Position numbers and translations under genes: made by a program. A DNA stretch of 64,000 nucleotides from contig CM026574.1 in NCBI GenBank assembly GCA_015143295.1, forward strand, positions 9,674,938 to 9,738,937, in the 5' to 3' direction. This document shows positions 21,977 through 34,704 of this stretch, one piece after another (within the stretch, counting starts at the first letter, position 1; every line of letters begins with the position of its first letter). The notes under the pieces were generated by a model. That model saw only the letters and a list, made by a program, of their open reading frames with translations. It searched no databases and was not told where the DNA came from. Source of the DNA: Tetracentron sinense (taxonomy: Eukaryota > Streptophyta > Magnoliopsida > Trochodendrales > Trochodendraceae).

Positions 21977-22925
21977 GTACATGATTTCCATATTACTATT
22001 TAAAAAAAGTATGAAGCAGTAAGCACTTATCTTCTATAATTTCCTCCTAGATCACCATTGGGACCACATATATAAGATAAATACATGAACATATTAATAC
22101 GCATTAATTGCTTGATATCCTTCATAATTTCCATTCAGAAATAGAATCGAAACAAATAGTTGCAGGCTCTCCAATTCTTTGGAGTTTATGCGGAATTGGC
22201 ATCTTAATGGTGAAGTGGAATTGCCCAAAATGCATGTAACTTGGTGACTATATATTGCTCTAATTAAATTAATGTTCAACGACTCAACAAAGTCAGTAAA
22301 TGAACCCACAGGTAAGAATGATCTTTGGTCATCGAGACAAAGGGCATTTTATCAAAAATAAATAATAAATAAAATAGAGAGAATTAAAGGATATAAACAG
22401 AAACAAATTAATTAAAGCTCTTTACACAACAAAACCCATTCTTCGAGTCATTGAATTATCGCCAATTTGATCAACAATGGCAATAAGCAAAAATCCTAGG
22501 AAATCCAAAAGCCCAAAATGTGTCACTTGCCCAAGGACTGACCACAATTTGGATCAAAGGGCAAATTTTGAGCAAATCCTACAATCATATGCTCATGGGT
22601 AGTGATTATTTTTAAAAAATAATAATAATAACTATTTTATAATGGGAAATTCAATTGTGTGAAGGGTTAGTTACTGATCCCACAAATTAGAAAAGTAATC
22701 AAAACCCATTAAAGCATTTGAATTGCATAACATAAAATTCACAATAACCCTAGAAACAACACAAATCCAAATCACCAATTTTCGAATCTTGAGCTCTTCA
22801 TTGAGCAGCAATTAGCAAGCCAGATTCAGAAAACTAGACGGAAATCACAGAAACATGTCGTAAAACGCAAATTCATAAAGAAGGATTAAAGGGGTGATTG
22901 TGGTGATGGTGAGAAAGAAACAAAC

Positions 22926-23080
22926 CTCTTTTTTGCCGTGGAAGAAACGACAATGGAATCAGAAATGAAATCGATCTACAAAACTAACCAAAGTGGTTAG
23001 GAAATTCGGGAATCAGTTGGAGTGATGGATGGAATTTTATTCTCTCTCTCTGAATGGATCTTTCCAGCTTCACCGACTAT
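22926..23080 (-). other. Candidate 5' UTR exon and promoter side of the RINGv gene
   Basis: The minus strand shows a pyrimidine- and GA-rich leader ending in AAAAAAGAG|GTTTGTTTC, a plausible 5' UTR exon with a splice donor at about 22928. A matching acceptor (GGCCTCAG) occurs about 30 bases upstream of the old ATG at 19475. This is inference from position and signals only. If correct, the first intron spans the duplicated unit B. Confidence 0.3.
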
Positions 23081-23440
23081 CTTTCTCTGTTTCGGTCCGA
23101 GTGGATGTCATGAGAGAATGTCCTCCACTTGTCTAGTTGATGTTTGGTTGCTTTTTTGGTTTAGAATCGATGTTTGGTTGCTTGATGTGATATTGTATGA
23201 GGAGAGTGCAGTGGAACTGGAGTCTATAAATACCATAGGCTACACTAGTAAGTAGCATCTCAGCCCATCCTGATCTGATAAAGGTCTTTTGTAGAAACTT
23301 GTCGATAACAATTTTCTATTCCGGAATAGAAACTTCTAATAGCAGGAATAAAGAATTGTTCCTTGAGAGTGATGTCAAACGGCCTCATACTTCCAATAAA
23401 TTGGTAGCAGTTCTTCTTGGGTGATAATTCTAAAATAAGG

Positions 23441-23750
23441 GGTCGTTTGGCATGTTCTTGTGAATCTTTTTTTTTATATACCATAATAACATAATCAATT
23501 TCAATGCATTTGACATGACATTCCTCCATAACCTTTCTTTGAAATACGAGATTCTCAATATGGTTTTGTGGAAACACACAAAAACTACTAGTTTTTTATG
23601 GGCCATTTGGCATGTTCCTATGAATCGTTTATGTAGTAACATAATCGATTTAAATGTATTTGACATGACATTTCTCCGGAACCTTTCTTCAAGATACCAA
23701 ATTCCCAATATAGTTTTGTGAAAATACAAAACAAAAATACTAATTTTTTA
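23441..23750. repeat. Two-copy tandem repeat of about 160 bp
   Basis: Copies start GGTCGTTTGGCATGTTC at 23441 and GGCCATTTGGCATGTTC at 23601 and share TTTGACATGACATT and ATGGTTTTGTG-type blocks. The TTTGGCATG start resembles edges of Harbinger-like MITEs, but no closing inverted end or TAA duplication was found. Confidence 0.65.
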
Positions 23751-24044
23751 AGAGTGTTTGTGAGAAATGCAAGTAGGGCATTACGAAATCCTATCTCATC
23801 TCTCTCTCGCCGGACATTCTTCCCATACACCTAGGGAACTACCCTGGACACACAAAAATCATTATAAAGGTGTCATGTTTCAAAAAATAAATAATATTAA
23901 ATTTTGAATATAGTGGTCCTCTAAATTATGATGTAACTATTGACTATGTGAGAAGTTTGTCTCCTCAAAATTTTATTATTTTTGTATATAGATAATATAA
24001 AAACTTAAAAAGAGAAAGATTGTTTACGTGCTTGCATTTTGCTA

Positions 24045-24224
24045 CGCATGCCTCCCCAACTTTCTATGTGTCGCTTTTGACTCCCTTTAATTGTGGTTAA
24101 GATTCACTAATCCTTAGGGTTAATAAATATAACATTGGTTGAAGAAAAAAATTAAACATTGGGTTAGTGAGTCTTAACCACAATTAAATGAATTAAAAGG
24201 GACACGTGGCAAGTTGGGAGGTGT
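24045..24224. repeat. Foldback MITE, GGTTAAGATTCACTAA family
   Basis: The two arms are inverted copies of each other: TTTAATTGTGGTTAAGATTC on the left, and TTTAATTGTGGTTAAGACTC read from the right on the other strand. Both extend outward to CCTCCC-type ends. It shares its core with copies at 42516-42827, 47700-48025 and 60876-61236. Edges are approximate. Confidence 0.6.
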
Positions 24225-26340
24225 GGCCGAAAAAAATATAATGGTTTTCTGAAAAGGGAAGACCCTTGTTCTTTTTTTGTATAGTGAACCATTATTGGAT
24301 GCAACATTAACCAAATTTATAACCACAATAGACCCATTTCGTGCATGCTTAATCATTCTCCACAAAACTCATGAGTTGTCATGTTCCTTACACAAACGGG
24401 TTCAAGAAGCATTTTTGTCGCAACTCTTAGCCAAGTTGATCAAGATTTTGGTGGACATAAGCAACATAAGCACTTAATCGTGCATCTTATAAGGCTTACA
24501 AGACTTCTTGTGACCTACCAGGGAGTTTTTCTTGACATCCCAAATGTCTTAAAATTACCAAAATATCATTGACTTTTTAAAGTATACCAAAGTGCTCTAA
24601 AGTAAAAAAGTACTAAAATATCCCTAAATTTTAGCAAATGTGTGACATTTTATGTAAAATATTTATTGTGATAGTTTAGATATTTTTGAATTCAAAATAG
24701 ATATTAACTATCAATATAGTCAACCAGAGCAACCCAAAAAATGCCTTGATAAGGGGTATTTATGGAAAAATGGCAATGTTGAAACACACCCTTCTTTATG
24801 TTCATAATTACCAAACTAACACTGTCCAAGACAATTTTTTGAGTTGAATCGGTTGATTGTTCAACCGGAGCTCCTGTTCATAGTTATTCTCTTCAAAATA
24901 ACATTAAAATATCAAAAGAAATTTCAAACCATGTAATGAGTGACATGTGCCAGCAATAAATAAAGAGGTGTTTTCAAATTCAAAAGAAATCGGTGAGGTC
25001 AATATTTCAAACAGTGACCCTTCATCCTTTTCAATTTCTAATTTTTTATTATAAAAATTAAAAATAAACATTCTAATTGTAAAATGGAAAATGGGACACC
25101 GTTTTGAACAGTGGCCCAAACCAAATTTTTGGGTATGCAACTTTTTTAACAATGTTACAACTCTATTTAGCAACCATAGATGGGAGACCATTATTTTAAA
25201 CAGGATCCAATCATTTTTATTTTATTTTTTTGAGTAGTTTTAATTAAGTCTACTTGCTATTATTAGGGGGTCTTTTGGGAAAAACTTCCCATTTTCTCAT
25301 CTCCCTCTACATCAACTAGTACCTATAAATATTTCTCAAACTCTTAATCTTGAAGGTGATAACATTTCTAAATTTCTAAAAATTTCATTCATGAATCGTA
25401 CAGACAATCATGAGTTAAAATTTTAAAGAATTCTCTTGATGTAGCTATTTCCTATTATTTTATTTTTATTTAAATAATTCAATCATGTATGAAATATTTT
25501 AGATCAAAACATGTTAGGTTAGCTTAAAGTTGGCAATTTACTGTGCATGTGATAATTATTTTTTGAAGATCATAATATGAATATTTTATGTGATTGAATT
25601 GTCTTAATTATTATTTTTCTTCTTCCTCCCGTTTTATTTTGGAGTTAGAAAAATCTAAAATATAGATTTTTAAAGGTGTTTGAATCTAGAATGAAGGATA
25701 TAGGATTTTACTGGCATGAGAAATAATTTAGCGATTTGTGGCATAATAATTAGACACTTCATTGATAACTTTAGCATTGATTAGATGATTACGAAAATTG
25801 TAATGATCTAAAAAATGATCCATTAAGTCCTTGGACCTTACTTGGTTCCAAGACATATTGGATAAGACTACTTTGAAATCGCAAGAGCCCCACTATCAAT
25901 CTTACCCGATGACCAAATTTTATTCATAGTGAGCGATCATGCCACTAAACTCATCAAAAATTCTTAAAAGTTAGCATTTTTTAGATTTTTTATGTGTTCT
26001 AAACACACTTATAAACCTCAATTTAAGTTTCTACTTAGTTTTAAGGACTGGTATAACAACTCAAAATTTTGATTGAGCTCCATTGGCAGATCTAGTTGAA
26101 TATTAGTCTAGAATTTTATAGACAAATTTTCTTAATATTTTGACCATATAGAAAACATCACCTAATTTCAAGTTCTTTAGGTTATGTTGTGGCTATTTTA
26201 GAACAAAATTGGATGCAAGTTATTGCATTGGAATGAGACTCTAGGAAAACGTTTCGAGCGATGGTCATTGAAAGCACAGGATTTTAACCCCTCTCCCAAA
26301 TCATGATTGAACCCGAAAAGGTATAGCGTAAATCGCAATT
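24225..26340. other. Intergenic stretch without recognised features
   Basis: This is AT-rich DNA with no convincing exon, RNA gene or repeat structure. The short frames at 24277-24572 and 24904-25191 have no domain character. Isolated LINE-like or MITE-like remnants cannot be excluded. Confidence 0.5.
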
Positions 26341-27161
26341 GGATGTGTCACGCCCCAAAAAACCTACACACAATACATCTCATATTTGTGCAGATTCCAA
26401 GGCGTAAACCTGGAACAAATCCCGAGGTAATGGAATTTAATCTAAATAAATTACCATCAACAGATGCATATCTCTAGCATTAAGTTTAAACTAACAGAAG
26501 TAAATGAACATAAAACTGAATTCATTTAAAATCTCACTGACATAACACTCTACCTCAACTGAAAAGTACTAATTAAAGTTCTGCAACGAAACCCTACAAC
26601 TAATTAAGTTTTTGACCGTTTCCCCTAGGTCATTCAGGTACTTCCTGAAAAAAATCAATAAATAAAACAAGGGTGAGCTTTTGGCTCAACAAGAGAATAC
26701 AATAAATGCAACAATTATGATAAATAAAACAATGAACAATAATATGAATATGCATCATTTAATTTATCAGTTTACACAGTTATTCTGTCAATAAGGTTTA
26801 CACGTAGTTCACCGTATTGACAACGGTATTAATCTTATATGGTCTTATACAGGGACCCTTAGGTTTACACGTAGCTCACCTAAGGTAGTCACCCTGAGAG
26901 GCACGCAACTTCTCAGTGGGATTACACAGAGCTCTTCCTCAGACTTTAGACCTATAGAGTCTCTTCCTCTCTATTTGTCATCCCTTGGTCTTATTCTCTT
27001 TAATTCATTAACCACACTCTTTATTATGGCGTCCCATACCATCATAACAAAGAGGACATCATATTATGCAAAGCTATAACAATTACAATTATGCAAGATA
27101 ATAATTGAAACAGATTTCTTTAAACATGTCTTTCTAAATAAAGAGAATCTACAATTTATCT

Positions 27162-27550
27162 AATATGCTCACAGTACAAACCATTCTCAAATATTTATTT
27201 TTCGAAGAATAAAATAAATCATTTATTTTATTTTATTCTCCTTTTTTTCTTTCGTTTTTATTTTGCCATTCATTATTTAATTTATTCTGATATGCTCACA
27301 GTACAAACCATTCTCAAATATTTATTTTACAAAAAATAAAATAAATAAATCATTTTATGTTATTTTATTCTCCTTCTTTTCTTTCGTTTTTTTTTTATTT
27401 TGCCATTCATTATTTAATTTATTTTAATATGCTTACAGTACAAACCATTCTCAAATATTTATTTTACAAATAATAAAATAAATAAATCATTATATTTAAT
27501 TTTATTCTCCTTCCTTTCTTTCGTTTTATTTCGTCATTCATTATTTAATT
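27162..27550. repeat. Three-copy tandem array of about 130 bp inside the solo LTR
   Basis: Units start with TATGCTCACAGTACAAACC near 27164, 27291 and 27428, spaced 127 and 137 bp. Each continues with ATTCTCAAATATTTATTTT, an AT-rich block, CTTTCGTTTT and CCATTCATTATTTAATTT. Confidence 0.85.
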
Positions 27551-27649
27551 TATTTGATTCTTTTTATTTCATAATTTATTTAATTATATCACATCATGTT
27601 ATTTAATTAACTCAATAAAATACAGCTCGCAAAACACCCAAAATGGCGC

Positions 27650-27730
27650 CACCAATCGATCGACGGGTTGCTTGTGATTGATCGGTGACCATCGATTGAT
27701 CGGCCCAAGGCCTCTAATCGATCGGTGTCG
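27650..27730. repeat. Cluster of ATCGATCG words in the solo LTR
   Basis: AATCGATCGAC, TGATTGATCGGTG, ATCGATTGATCGG and AATCGATCGGTG occur within 80 bp. A related cluster (CTACGATCGATCGTAA type) lies in the LTR at 36153-39608, and another in the LTR remnant at 39609-39650. Confidence 0.7.
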
Positions 27731-28339
27731 GCGATTTGGCTGGAAACGCCAACCCAAACCCTAAATCTCGATTTTTTTCAACTTTCTGAACTCTTTTTCT
27801 CGATTTTCCACCCCTCGAAACCCATGTTAATTTACCCACCATTGCTCTTTCAATTTGTAACTTCTATTCTAACATTATTTATGCATTATTCTTCAATATG
27901 TATAGATCTCTATCCTAGATATCACACAAATACCAATAAATCTATATAAACTCAAGATAAAACTAATAATAGAAAACCCTAACTATTGGGGAGTATTCAC
28001 TTGCCTCAAAGGTTCGAATCTCCGACTTTTAATACTCCAATCCTACCCGAACATGCTTTTCTCGAAGGATCAAACCACCACAAGAGAGAAAACTCAAATC
28101 TCCAAGCCTCGAATCTCGATCTAGACACTTGAAAGCTCTACTAAAGTGTAGCCTCTTTTTCCTTTCTCTCCCACGTTCTATTCTCCAGAATTTCAGTTTA
28201 GTAAAAATTATGAGGATTAGGTTTATCATGTTCTATATATATTAATCATATTTTCTTATTTACTACAACGCCATTAGTGGTCCTTGTTTGTTTATAGGTT
28301 CTAACTAACCACAATAAAAATAATTTCAAGGTCATTACA

Positions 28340-28728
28340 GGATGAGAGTCGCCACCTATTATAATTCTAAGGGAAATAGGATCCTTGAGATAGTTGGATA
28401 AAGCATGGTCTGGAAAATAAAGATTAGGAATTCATTTAAGTTAGGGGAAGGTGTTAGACACCCCTAAACTCTCATCCGAATATGGTTACTAACTCCCTAA
28501 ATTTGGAATTAAATAAAGAAAACCATAGAAGAAGCTTGAGATTGAATCTATATATTGAGTGATGTAATATTAACATAAATAAATGTAATGAGATAGGCAA
28601 GATAGAAACGGAAACGAGATTCTATCCTAAGGGAGCTAAACCCTAGAAGGGTTACCTACTTATCCACTATCAGTGGAATCAAGCCATGCGTAGTTCCAGG
28701 GTAATGGATTGAATTGATTTGATGAAAG
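28340..28728. repeat. Unclassified interspersed repeat, left part
   Basis: It begins with GAGAGTCGCCACCTATTAT and contains GGTGTTAGACACCCCTAAAC. I recall this motif pair from a common plant repeat class, but I cannot name the family. It appears to continue at 30652-32110 beyond the LTR insertion. Confidence 0.4.
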
Positions 28729-30646
28729 TGTTAGACATGATGCCCAGAAAAGTCATTTAGATTGTAAGATTCTTATTAATTAGATTAATAGAGATATCTT
28801 CTTTATCTATTGTATATTCATTATAGGTAATTGACCATGATCATGAGATGGTCTATACGATATGAGATATTGACTAAGGTCTATAGGATATATTGTAGGA
28901 AAGTTATATGATGACATTATCACAGGCAGATATAACTTTCTAGTTCCTTATACCTTATATAGTCACAACTATGGGTGAAGCTGGACACTTCACTTATATG
29001 GCTGCAACAATGCTAAGATGTTCTCAATGGTTGAGATGTAGTTTTATCTCAAATTATTGTAGTGGAGACTACACATCATCATATGGGTGCTTAAATGTAT
29101 ACTAACTGATTGTATGCAATGAGAGACCTTTTGCATAAACATATTATCAGATAATTGGTCTCTCATTCACATTGAACAGTTTCAATGATCCTTAGATCTG
29201 ATGAGTTCATTTATAACTGAGCAGTAACTTGATTATTTTGATTCCACGAAAGTATTCTCTACATTAGGAAATACGATACAATGACAGTTGGATAGTCCGA
29301 AAGCTATTCGAGTCATGATGAATTTCAAACAAGAAATTCATGCTCATTAAATTGAGAGATTATCCAAGTTCCAGGTAAGACAGTCGATTAAGCTTAAATC
29401 CTGCGCATGTGATTTTGAAATCAAAAAAGTTTGAAGTATATTTTTATTAAAATATATTATACTTATAAAAATATTTTTCTTAAAATGTTTTACATGAGAA
29501 ATTATTTTTCATGGCTTAATCAGAAGTCTTGAAAACCCGGATGATGTGCAATGGGCTATGAGTTAGATAGTATATTAATCTCGAAGGCCCATTAGGGGTA
29601 ATGTGATTGGAATGATCAATTGAATTAAAAAGTTCATGTGGCGGGATCCGTAATAGTTAATGTTCTTATACCGGGATTCAATTGCAACATGGATATCTCA
29701 CATCACTTGCAATTCCAATGAAATTCCTATTAAGGGTCAATGGGATAACATTGGGTAAGCCCATGGATTAAATCTTATGGGTGGGGCGCCCACTTAGGGA
29801 TTCCTAATTGGATTAGGATTGTGTTGGTTAAATAATTATTACATATTAACTCCTAAATTTATGGGATTAGATTCCAATCTTGGAAATTAAGAAACATAAG
29901 AGATAAAGTTTAACTTTAATCAAAACTTGGAGATCAAGTTCCCTTGGCTCACGCCCACTCCTTTGGGGTTTCCTAAATGGAATTTCATTCCTAATTGTTA
30001 GGAGTTTGTTAGGTTTTTGGGATTCCTAGAATCTAGGAATTAGTTACACCCCCGTTAATATGGAATACTTTTAGGAAAATGAATCCCAAATTAAAAAGTT
30101 TGTTTTAATTAATGATAAGAGTTATCATTATTTAGTAACTCTCTTTAAGGGATGTTTTTTAATTGTATTAGGATTAGAATTAGATTCTAATCTATTAATA
30201 CCCCAACACCCCAATGCGTAGGAGATTTTTATCTCATTATTATTCTCTCTCCAAAAACGTGAGCTAAAGGGGAGAAAACTCCCCTCTCAATTTTCGTGAG
30301 CCCCTCTAGGGATTCTTCAAGGTTTTTGAAGCTTGGGTTTTGAACTCTTAGTGTTTTGGGTGATAGAAAGTCTACACCAACATCTCTTCTTCTTCTCTTT
30401 GTTTCTTCAAGACTAAGAAAAGATTCAAATGCTTCGCGGGGATAGCGAAGAATAAGGATTGAGCTTCGAGTATTTCTTTGAGAAATCTCTACAAAGAGTT
30501 TTAACGGTCGAGTTGGTTTTTGCTTCACCGGTGAACATCATTCACCGAGGTAATTATCTAAACATGTAGTTTATATTTTATGTATTCTATGGTGTAAAAA
30601 TCTTCGGGATCCAGTATTCCACATAAATTTATTTGGATTACCTTTA
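28729..30646 (+). mobile_element. Solo LTR, about 1.9 kb, copia-like (approximate edges)
   Basis: It starts TGTTAGACATGATGCCCAGA. Its 3' part has a transcript-leader look and runs into ATTCCACATAAATTTATTTGG near 30640, as in large plant copia LTRs. Near-matching 5-bp flanks (GAAAG and GGAAG) are possible target duplications. No internal region is attached. The right edge is uncertain by tens of bases. Confidence 0.55.
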
Positions 30647-30664
30647 GGAAGTTGATGGTTTGAT

Positions 30665-30812
30665 AGTTTTGGCTCATATATGGGAGCAATGAGAAAGTTT
30701 AAGCTCATGTTGAGTAGTGATGGGGCAGTTTAAGCTCGTGTCGAGGAACAGTAAGACAGTTTAGGCTCATGTCAAGGAGCATAAGTAGTTTAGGCTCATT
30801 TCAGAGCATGGG
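30665..30812. repeat. Minisatellite, about 30-bp period
   Basis: Four to five degenerate units of GTTTAAGCTCATGT plus a variable GA-rich part. Confidence 0.7.
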
Positions 30813-31029
30813 GGTATGAAACAAATATTTGAAAAGGGAAGCAGCTAGGATTTGGGTCAGACTATAGATTGAACAAGAGCTCAAACAGGGGTTCAATTAT
30901 GGTTGTCTGGGTTGGTTAGGGTTTTAATAGTGGTTTGACTGGGTTTATCTAGGTTTGGCTAGGGTTTAGCTAAGGTTTGAATTTTGGATAGGAATTCGAC
31001 TAGGGTTTGTTAGATCGATTAGGGTTCAA

Positions 31030-31240
31030 ACAATGGTCTGGACAGGGGTTCGACTAAGGTAGGCTACATTTGAACCGAAGTTCAGGTAGAGAATCGACTA
31101 AGTTGGGTTACGTTTGAACTGAAGTTTAGGTAGAGGATCGGCTAGGTTGGGCTAGGTTTGAACTGAAGTTTGGGCAGTGGTTCAGCTAGGGTAGGCTAGG
31201 TTTAACAGAAGTTCAGGCAGAGGTTTTACTAGGGTTGACA
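31030..31240. repeat. Minisatellite, about 44-bp period
   Basis: About four to five degenerate units of TTTGAACTGAAGTTCAGGTA followed by GAGGATCGACTAGGTTGGGCTA-like sequence. Weaker units extend leftward to about 30900. Confidence 0.75.
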
Positions 31241-31680
31241 AGCAATATTTGTACTTCAAAAAGTAATTTAAAAACAGTAAATCAATTTTTTAAAAATAGT
31301 TTTAAAGACTAAGAAAAAGACTAAAAGTGACAGAGCGTCGAGAAATTACGGTCCGAGAAATCCAAATGATTTTTGAAATAAGAGTTCCTGAGAATCAATT
31401 ATTCAAAATCGACCTCCTGGATCGCCAAGTCGCAAAAAAACAAAAGAGGCTAGGGAAAGGGATTTTGGAAGAGGAAAGGGATAAAGAAATTTTTAATGAA
31501 AAATGAAGAAGAGATGTGGGAGTAATTATATGTTTTTAAAACATAGGGCTCTACTTGAAGTAGCGCTCCTATGAGGATATTTTTTGAAAAAGCAAGGCGG
31601 TTGGAACAGTATGGTGGCAAAAAAGGGCAAACAGGGGTCGACAGTGCAGGAGTCGGAAAAAAATAGGGGGACACAGGGAT

Positions 31681-31703
31681 GGGCGCTACTTCAAGTAGCG
31701 CCC
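31681..31703. repeat. 23-bp near-perfect palindrome
   Basis: The arms GGGCGCTACTT and AAGTAGCGCCC pair fully around a single central C. Related half-sites (CTACTTGAAGTAGCGC at about 31550) lie 130 bp to the left. Confidence 0.85.
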
Positions 31704-32110
31704 CTTTGAGGGGCTCTAAAAGATAATAAAAAGTAGCACCCCCTTGAGGGGCTCTAAAAGATATATTTTTTTATTAATGGTGCCATGTGTCGAGTTCCAA
31801 TTAGCCAAAAACCCAAATTTTCGTTTTAAGTCTGTTCTGACCCCGAAAAAAGCTGATATTGAACCAGAAAATATTTAAAATTGTTTTAGAAAAAATGATA
31901 ATTTTTTAGCACTTTTAAGGGGTATTTTAGTTATTTTTCACCTTGGGGGCATTTTGGTCATTTTCACCTCAAGGACGTTTTCGAAAATCGAGGCGTGTGG
32001 AAAAATAGTTTTAAAGGAGAGTTTGAATATTATTTTTGAATGGTGCAAAAAAAGACTAAAGGGGTGCAAAATTGGGTCACTTACAATTGCCCCTCTTTGT
32101 CGAAGGGTGT

Positions 32111-32724
32111 GAGCACGTGAATGACAAAGACTATAAGGCTTCTGTAAAACTTAAAAATAGAATTAATTTCTACATTGACTACTTGCCATAGATAGAATGA
32201 CTAGAGGGTGACAGAGGATGGGCTGCTGGGAGAACATATTCGTTTGTAGGGATAAAGAGAAAGAAAGGACGGTTTATACTCAGTGATGAAACATCCGAGA
32301 TAAGGGAGAGAGAGAGTTTTTTGCCACATTTCGGAGGAAATAATGCGAGTCTAGCCTCATCACATGAGGGATAAAGGTGAAAGCATAAGTAGTCACACTC
32401 ACTCTAATTGTTTACACTATGAATGACCTGGATAAATGCATTAAGGTTCAGTTATGAGATTAATGATGGATTCAAACACCCTAGATCTTCTCTCTTAATT
32501 ATCACCAAAAACTCTTTATTGTAGTTGATTCCATTAATTAGAAGTCATTAGGTTAAATTTCGTTTTACATTAAATAACAAAATTCAACATTTATAAACCA
32601 TTGACTTAGAAATAAATCTTGAGAAAAAGACAATAATACTAATGCAATCTTCTGTGGTTCGACACCCCATATTAGCCATTATTCTACGAAATTCGTGTTA
32701 TTACTAGATTTACTAAATTGATGA
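32111..32724. other. Non-coding stretch, nothing recognised
   Basis: No gene-like frame or repeat boundary was found. It is probably part of the surrounding transposon-derived DNA. Confidence 0.4.
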
Positions 32725-33095
32725 TCAATCGTAATGGTGTCGATCATGGCAATCATCGATTTCTTAGATGGTGCGATCGTCGGCGATCCATCTCTTCGAT
32801 TGAGTGATCATCTACTTTAAACCTTCGGGGTCGAGATTCATGGATAGAATGGACCGAGCCCCCATCCTCCTTCCTTTCCTCTGACTTCTTTTCTTCTTCC
32901 TTAACTTTTGTTGGTTTCAACATCCTCTTCTTGGATTTTTCCTCTACTCCTTTATAGGAAGCCAACAGGAAACCCCCTTGAACCCTTATGTGCTTACTAA
33001 AGATCTTTTGAGATATTTAGTGATTCTATGGTTACTATAACAATTTTATACCAATTTTACCCCTCAACTAATTTTTAACCCTTACAAATAGCTCC
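32725..33095 (+). repeat. Dispersed direct repeat, copy 1
   Basis: Matches 41565-41895 over about 330 bp, starting at TAATGGTGTCGATCATGGC and including GAATGGACCGAGCCCCCATC and CTAAAGATCTTTTGAGATAT. The family is unknown. It may be part of a larger element whose copies flank the LTR cluster. Confidence 0.75.
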
Positions 33096-33214
33096 CTCTC
33101 AGTACTTTGGACTTTGTTCAAGGTGCTAAGAATACACTATGGGGTTAAAAATTATGTTAAGTGGGCTAGTAGGTTTGGTTAAACCCAGATTTGTCAAGGA
33201 CTATCTTTGTTTTG

Positions 33215-33700
33215 AATAAGAGAAATTGTCTTGGTTGGTTTCACCATGTGGTCGGCCATTCTATTCCTGTGCAGGTGCAAGTGACTTGGTCGGTTTTATC
33301 ATGTGATCGGTCATTCTTGCCCTGAATAGGTGTAAGTGCCTTGGTTGGTATCATCCTGCGATTGACCATTCTTGCCCTGAACAGGTGCAAGTGCCTTGGT
33401 CAGTTTCATCATGTGGTCGATCATTCTTGCCCTGAGTAGGTGCAAGTGTCTTGGTCGGTTTCATCATGGTCAGCTAATAGGGGCAAGTGTCTTGGCATTA
33501 TAAGTTCGGGGGTCATCCTTGCCTTGAACAAGTGTAAGTGCCCTGGTTGGTTTCATCATGTGGTCGGCCATCCTTACCCTGAGTAGGTGCAAATACCTTG
33601 ATCGGTTTCATCATGTGGTCGGTCATTCTTGACCTGAATAGGTATAAGTGTCTTGGCATTGTAAGTTCGGGAATCATCCTTGCCTTAAACAAATGCAAGT
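33215..33700. repeat. Minisatellite, 55-bp period, about 8 units
   Basis: Units read GGTGCAAGTGCCTTGGTCGG, TTTCATCATGTGGTCGG and CCATTCTTGCCCTGAACA. Some units carry a shortened or altered middle (CTTGGCATTATAAGTTCGGG). It lies just left of an LTR-like start at 33705. Confidence 0.85.
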
Positions 33701-33704
33701 GCCC

Positions 33705-34700
33705 TGTGACCATAGGAACCTAAGGACTAAATTGATTAATATTCTAAGGTCATAGGACATCATTTGGAAAGACCAAAAACATGATAAATATGAGCCAAAA
33801 GACCTTGCAAAGCACTCACATCATTAAGATCATTAAAAGATGAGATTTCTGTGAAAAATCAGAGGACTCGTCGACGAATCCAATAAGCAAATTTGAACTC
33901 GTAGACGAATGGAGTAGCAGAGGCTATTGTCTCTGTTCTGGCCTTGATCTCATTGACGAATGCAAAGAGTATTTTCATACTCGTCAACGAATTCATGCGG
34001 GAAGCAGAATATGCTGTAACGGCTAGTTTCGTTCTCAATGCTTCTCCAACGGTCATAAAACATCTTGGGCTATAAATAAGAATGGTTTATAAACTAAATT
34101 AAGGATTTCAATATTTCCAATCATTCAATCAATCACTCAAAAGCTTAGATTTCAAAATCTATTGAGTAAACTCTAGAAACCCAAAAGAGTCCAAATTGAG
34201 CTATTCAACTTCATTTCTTTGAGAGACTATTAGAGAGCGTGCAAGTAATCTATCAGCTCGTGCAAAGAGTAATTTCAGATTGTAAAACCACTTCTTAACA
34301 AGTGTGTGTGAAAATCAAGAATCGGTGGATTCTTGTCCTTGAAACAGAGAGCTTTATAAAGGTTTGGTCTCTACCCGTAAAGTAGACTAAAGTCAAGAGA
34401 GGAGATTCTCTTGCATTGTAAAAGCTTGATCTTTGCCCGTAAGAAGATTGACGATTGAGTACATCATGAGAAATCCTTTAATGGGTATAGCTTCAGACAA
34501 AGACGTAGGCAGGATTGCCGAACCTCTTGAACAAAATCTTTGTGTTTGCATTCTCTTAACTCTTTCATTTACTTTATTGTTTTGCATTTTGTGTGGTATT
34601 GCTAAATTTTATTTCCTATTATTTGAAATTCCGCTTAAGTAAATAGGATAAAAAATTAAATTTGTCATAGACCCTATTCACCCCCTTCTAGGGTCCAAAC
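33705..34700 (+). mobile_element. LTR-like segment, about 1.0 kb
   Basis: It starts TGTGACCATAGGAACC and has a TATA box (GGGCTATAAATAAGA at 34068-34082). It ends near CACCCCCTTCTAGGGTCCA at about 34698, an arrangement seen in plant copia LTRs. Imperfect repeats of ACTCGTCGACGAAT surround 33870-34000. No matching second LTR or coding region is present and no target duplication was confirmed, so the edges are approximate. Confidence 0.5.
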
Positions 34701-34704
34701 CTTG

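Larger units (their letters stand above)
26346..28339 (+). mobile_element. Solo LTR, about 2.0 kb (TGTCACGCCCC family)
   Basis: It starts TGTCACGCCCCAAAA and ends GGTCATTACA. A perfect 5-bp target duplication, GGATG, lies at 26341-26345 and 28340-28344. No internal retroviral-like region is attached, so it is a recombination product of a whole LTR element. Superfamily cannot be fixed from the LTR alone; Ty3/gypsy is my guess. It contains a roughly 130-bp tandem array and a cluster of ATCGATCG words. Confidence 0.85.
30652..32110. repeat. Unclassified repeat, right part, with two minisatellites
   Basis: It is non-coding, and probably the continuation of 28340-28728. It contains a roughly 30-bp array and a roughly 44-bp array, a palindrome at 31681-31703 and duplicated CTTTGAGGGGCTCTAAAAG blocks. 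It ends near ACAATTGCCCCTCTTTG at about 32100. Confidence 0.4.

Noticed and set aside
23022-23255. Plus-strand open frame with a TATA-like CTATAAATACC at 23223
   Set aside because: No domain, no splice context, and the TATA-like sequence lies at the 3' end of the frame. The region fits better as the 5' side of the minus-strand RINGv gene.
28340-28500. Endogenous pararetrovirus
   Set aside because: The repeat has no recognisable coding motif of that family; left as unclassified.
33215-33700. Protein-coding repeat gene (several frames are open)
   Set aside because: Open frames follow from the 55-bp period, and changes between units ignore codon positions.
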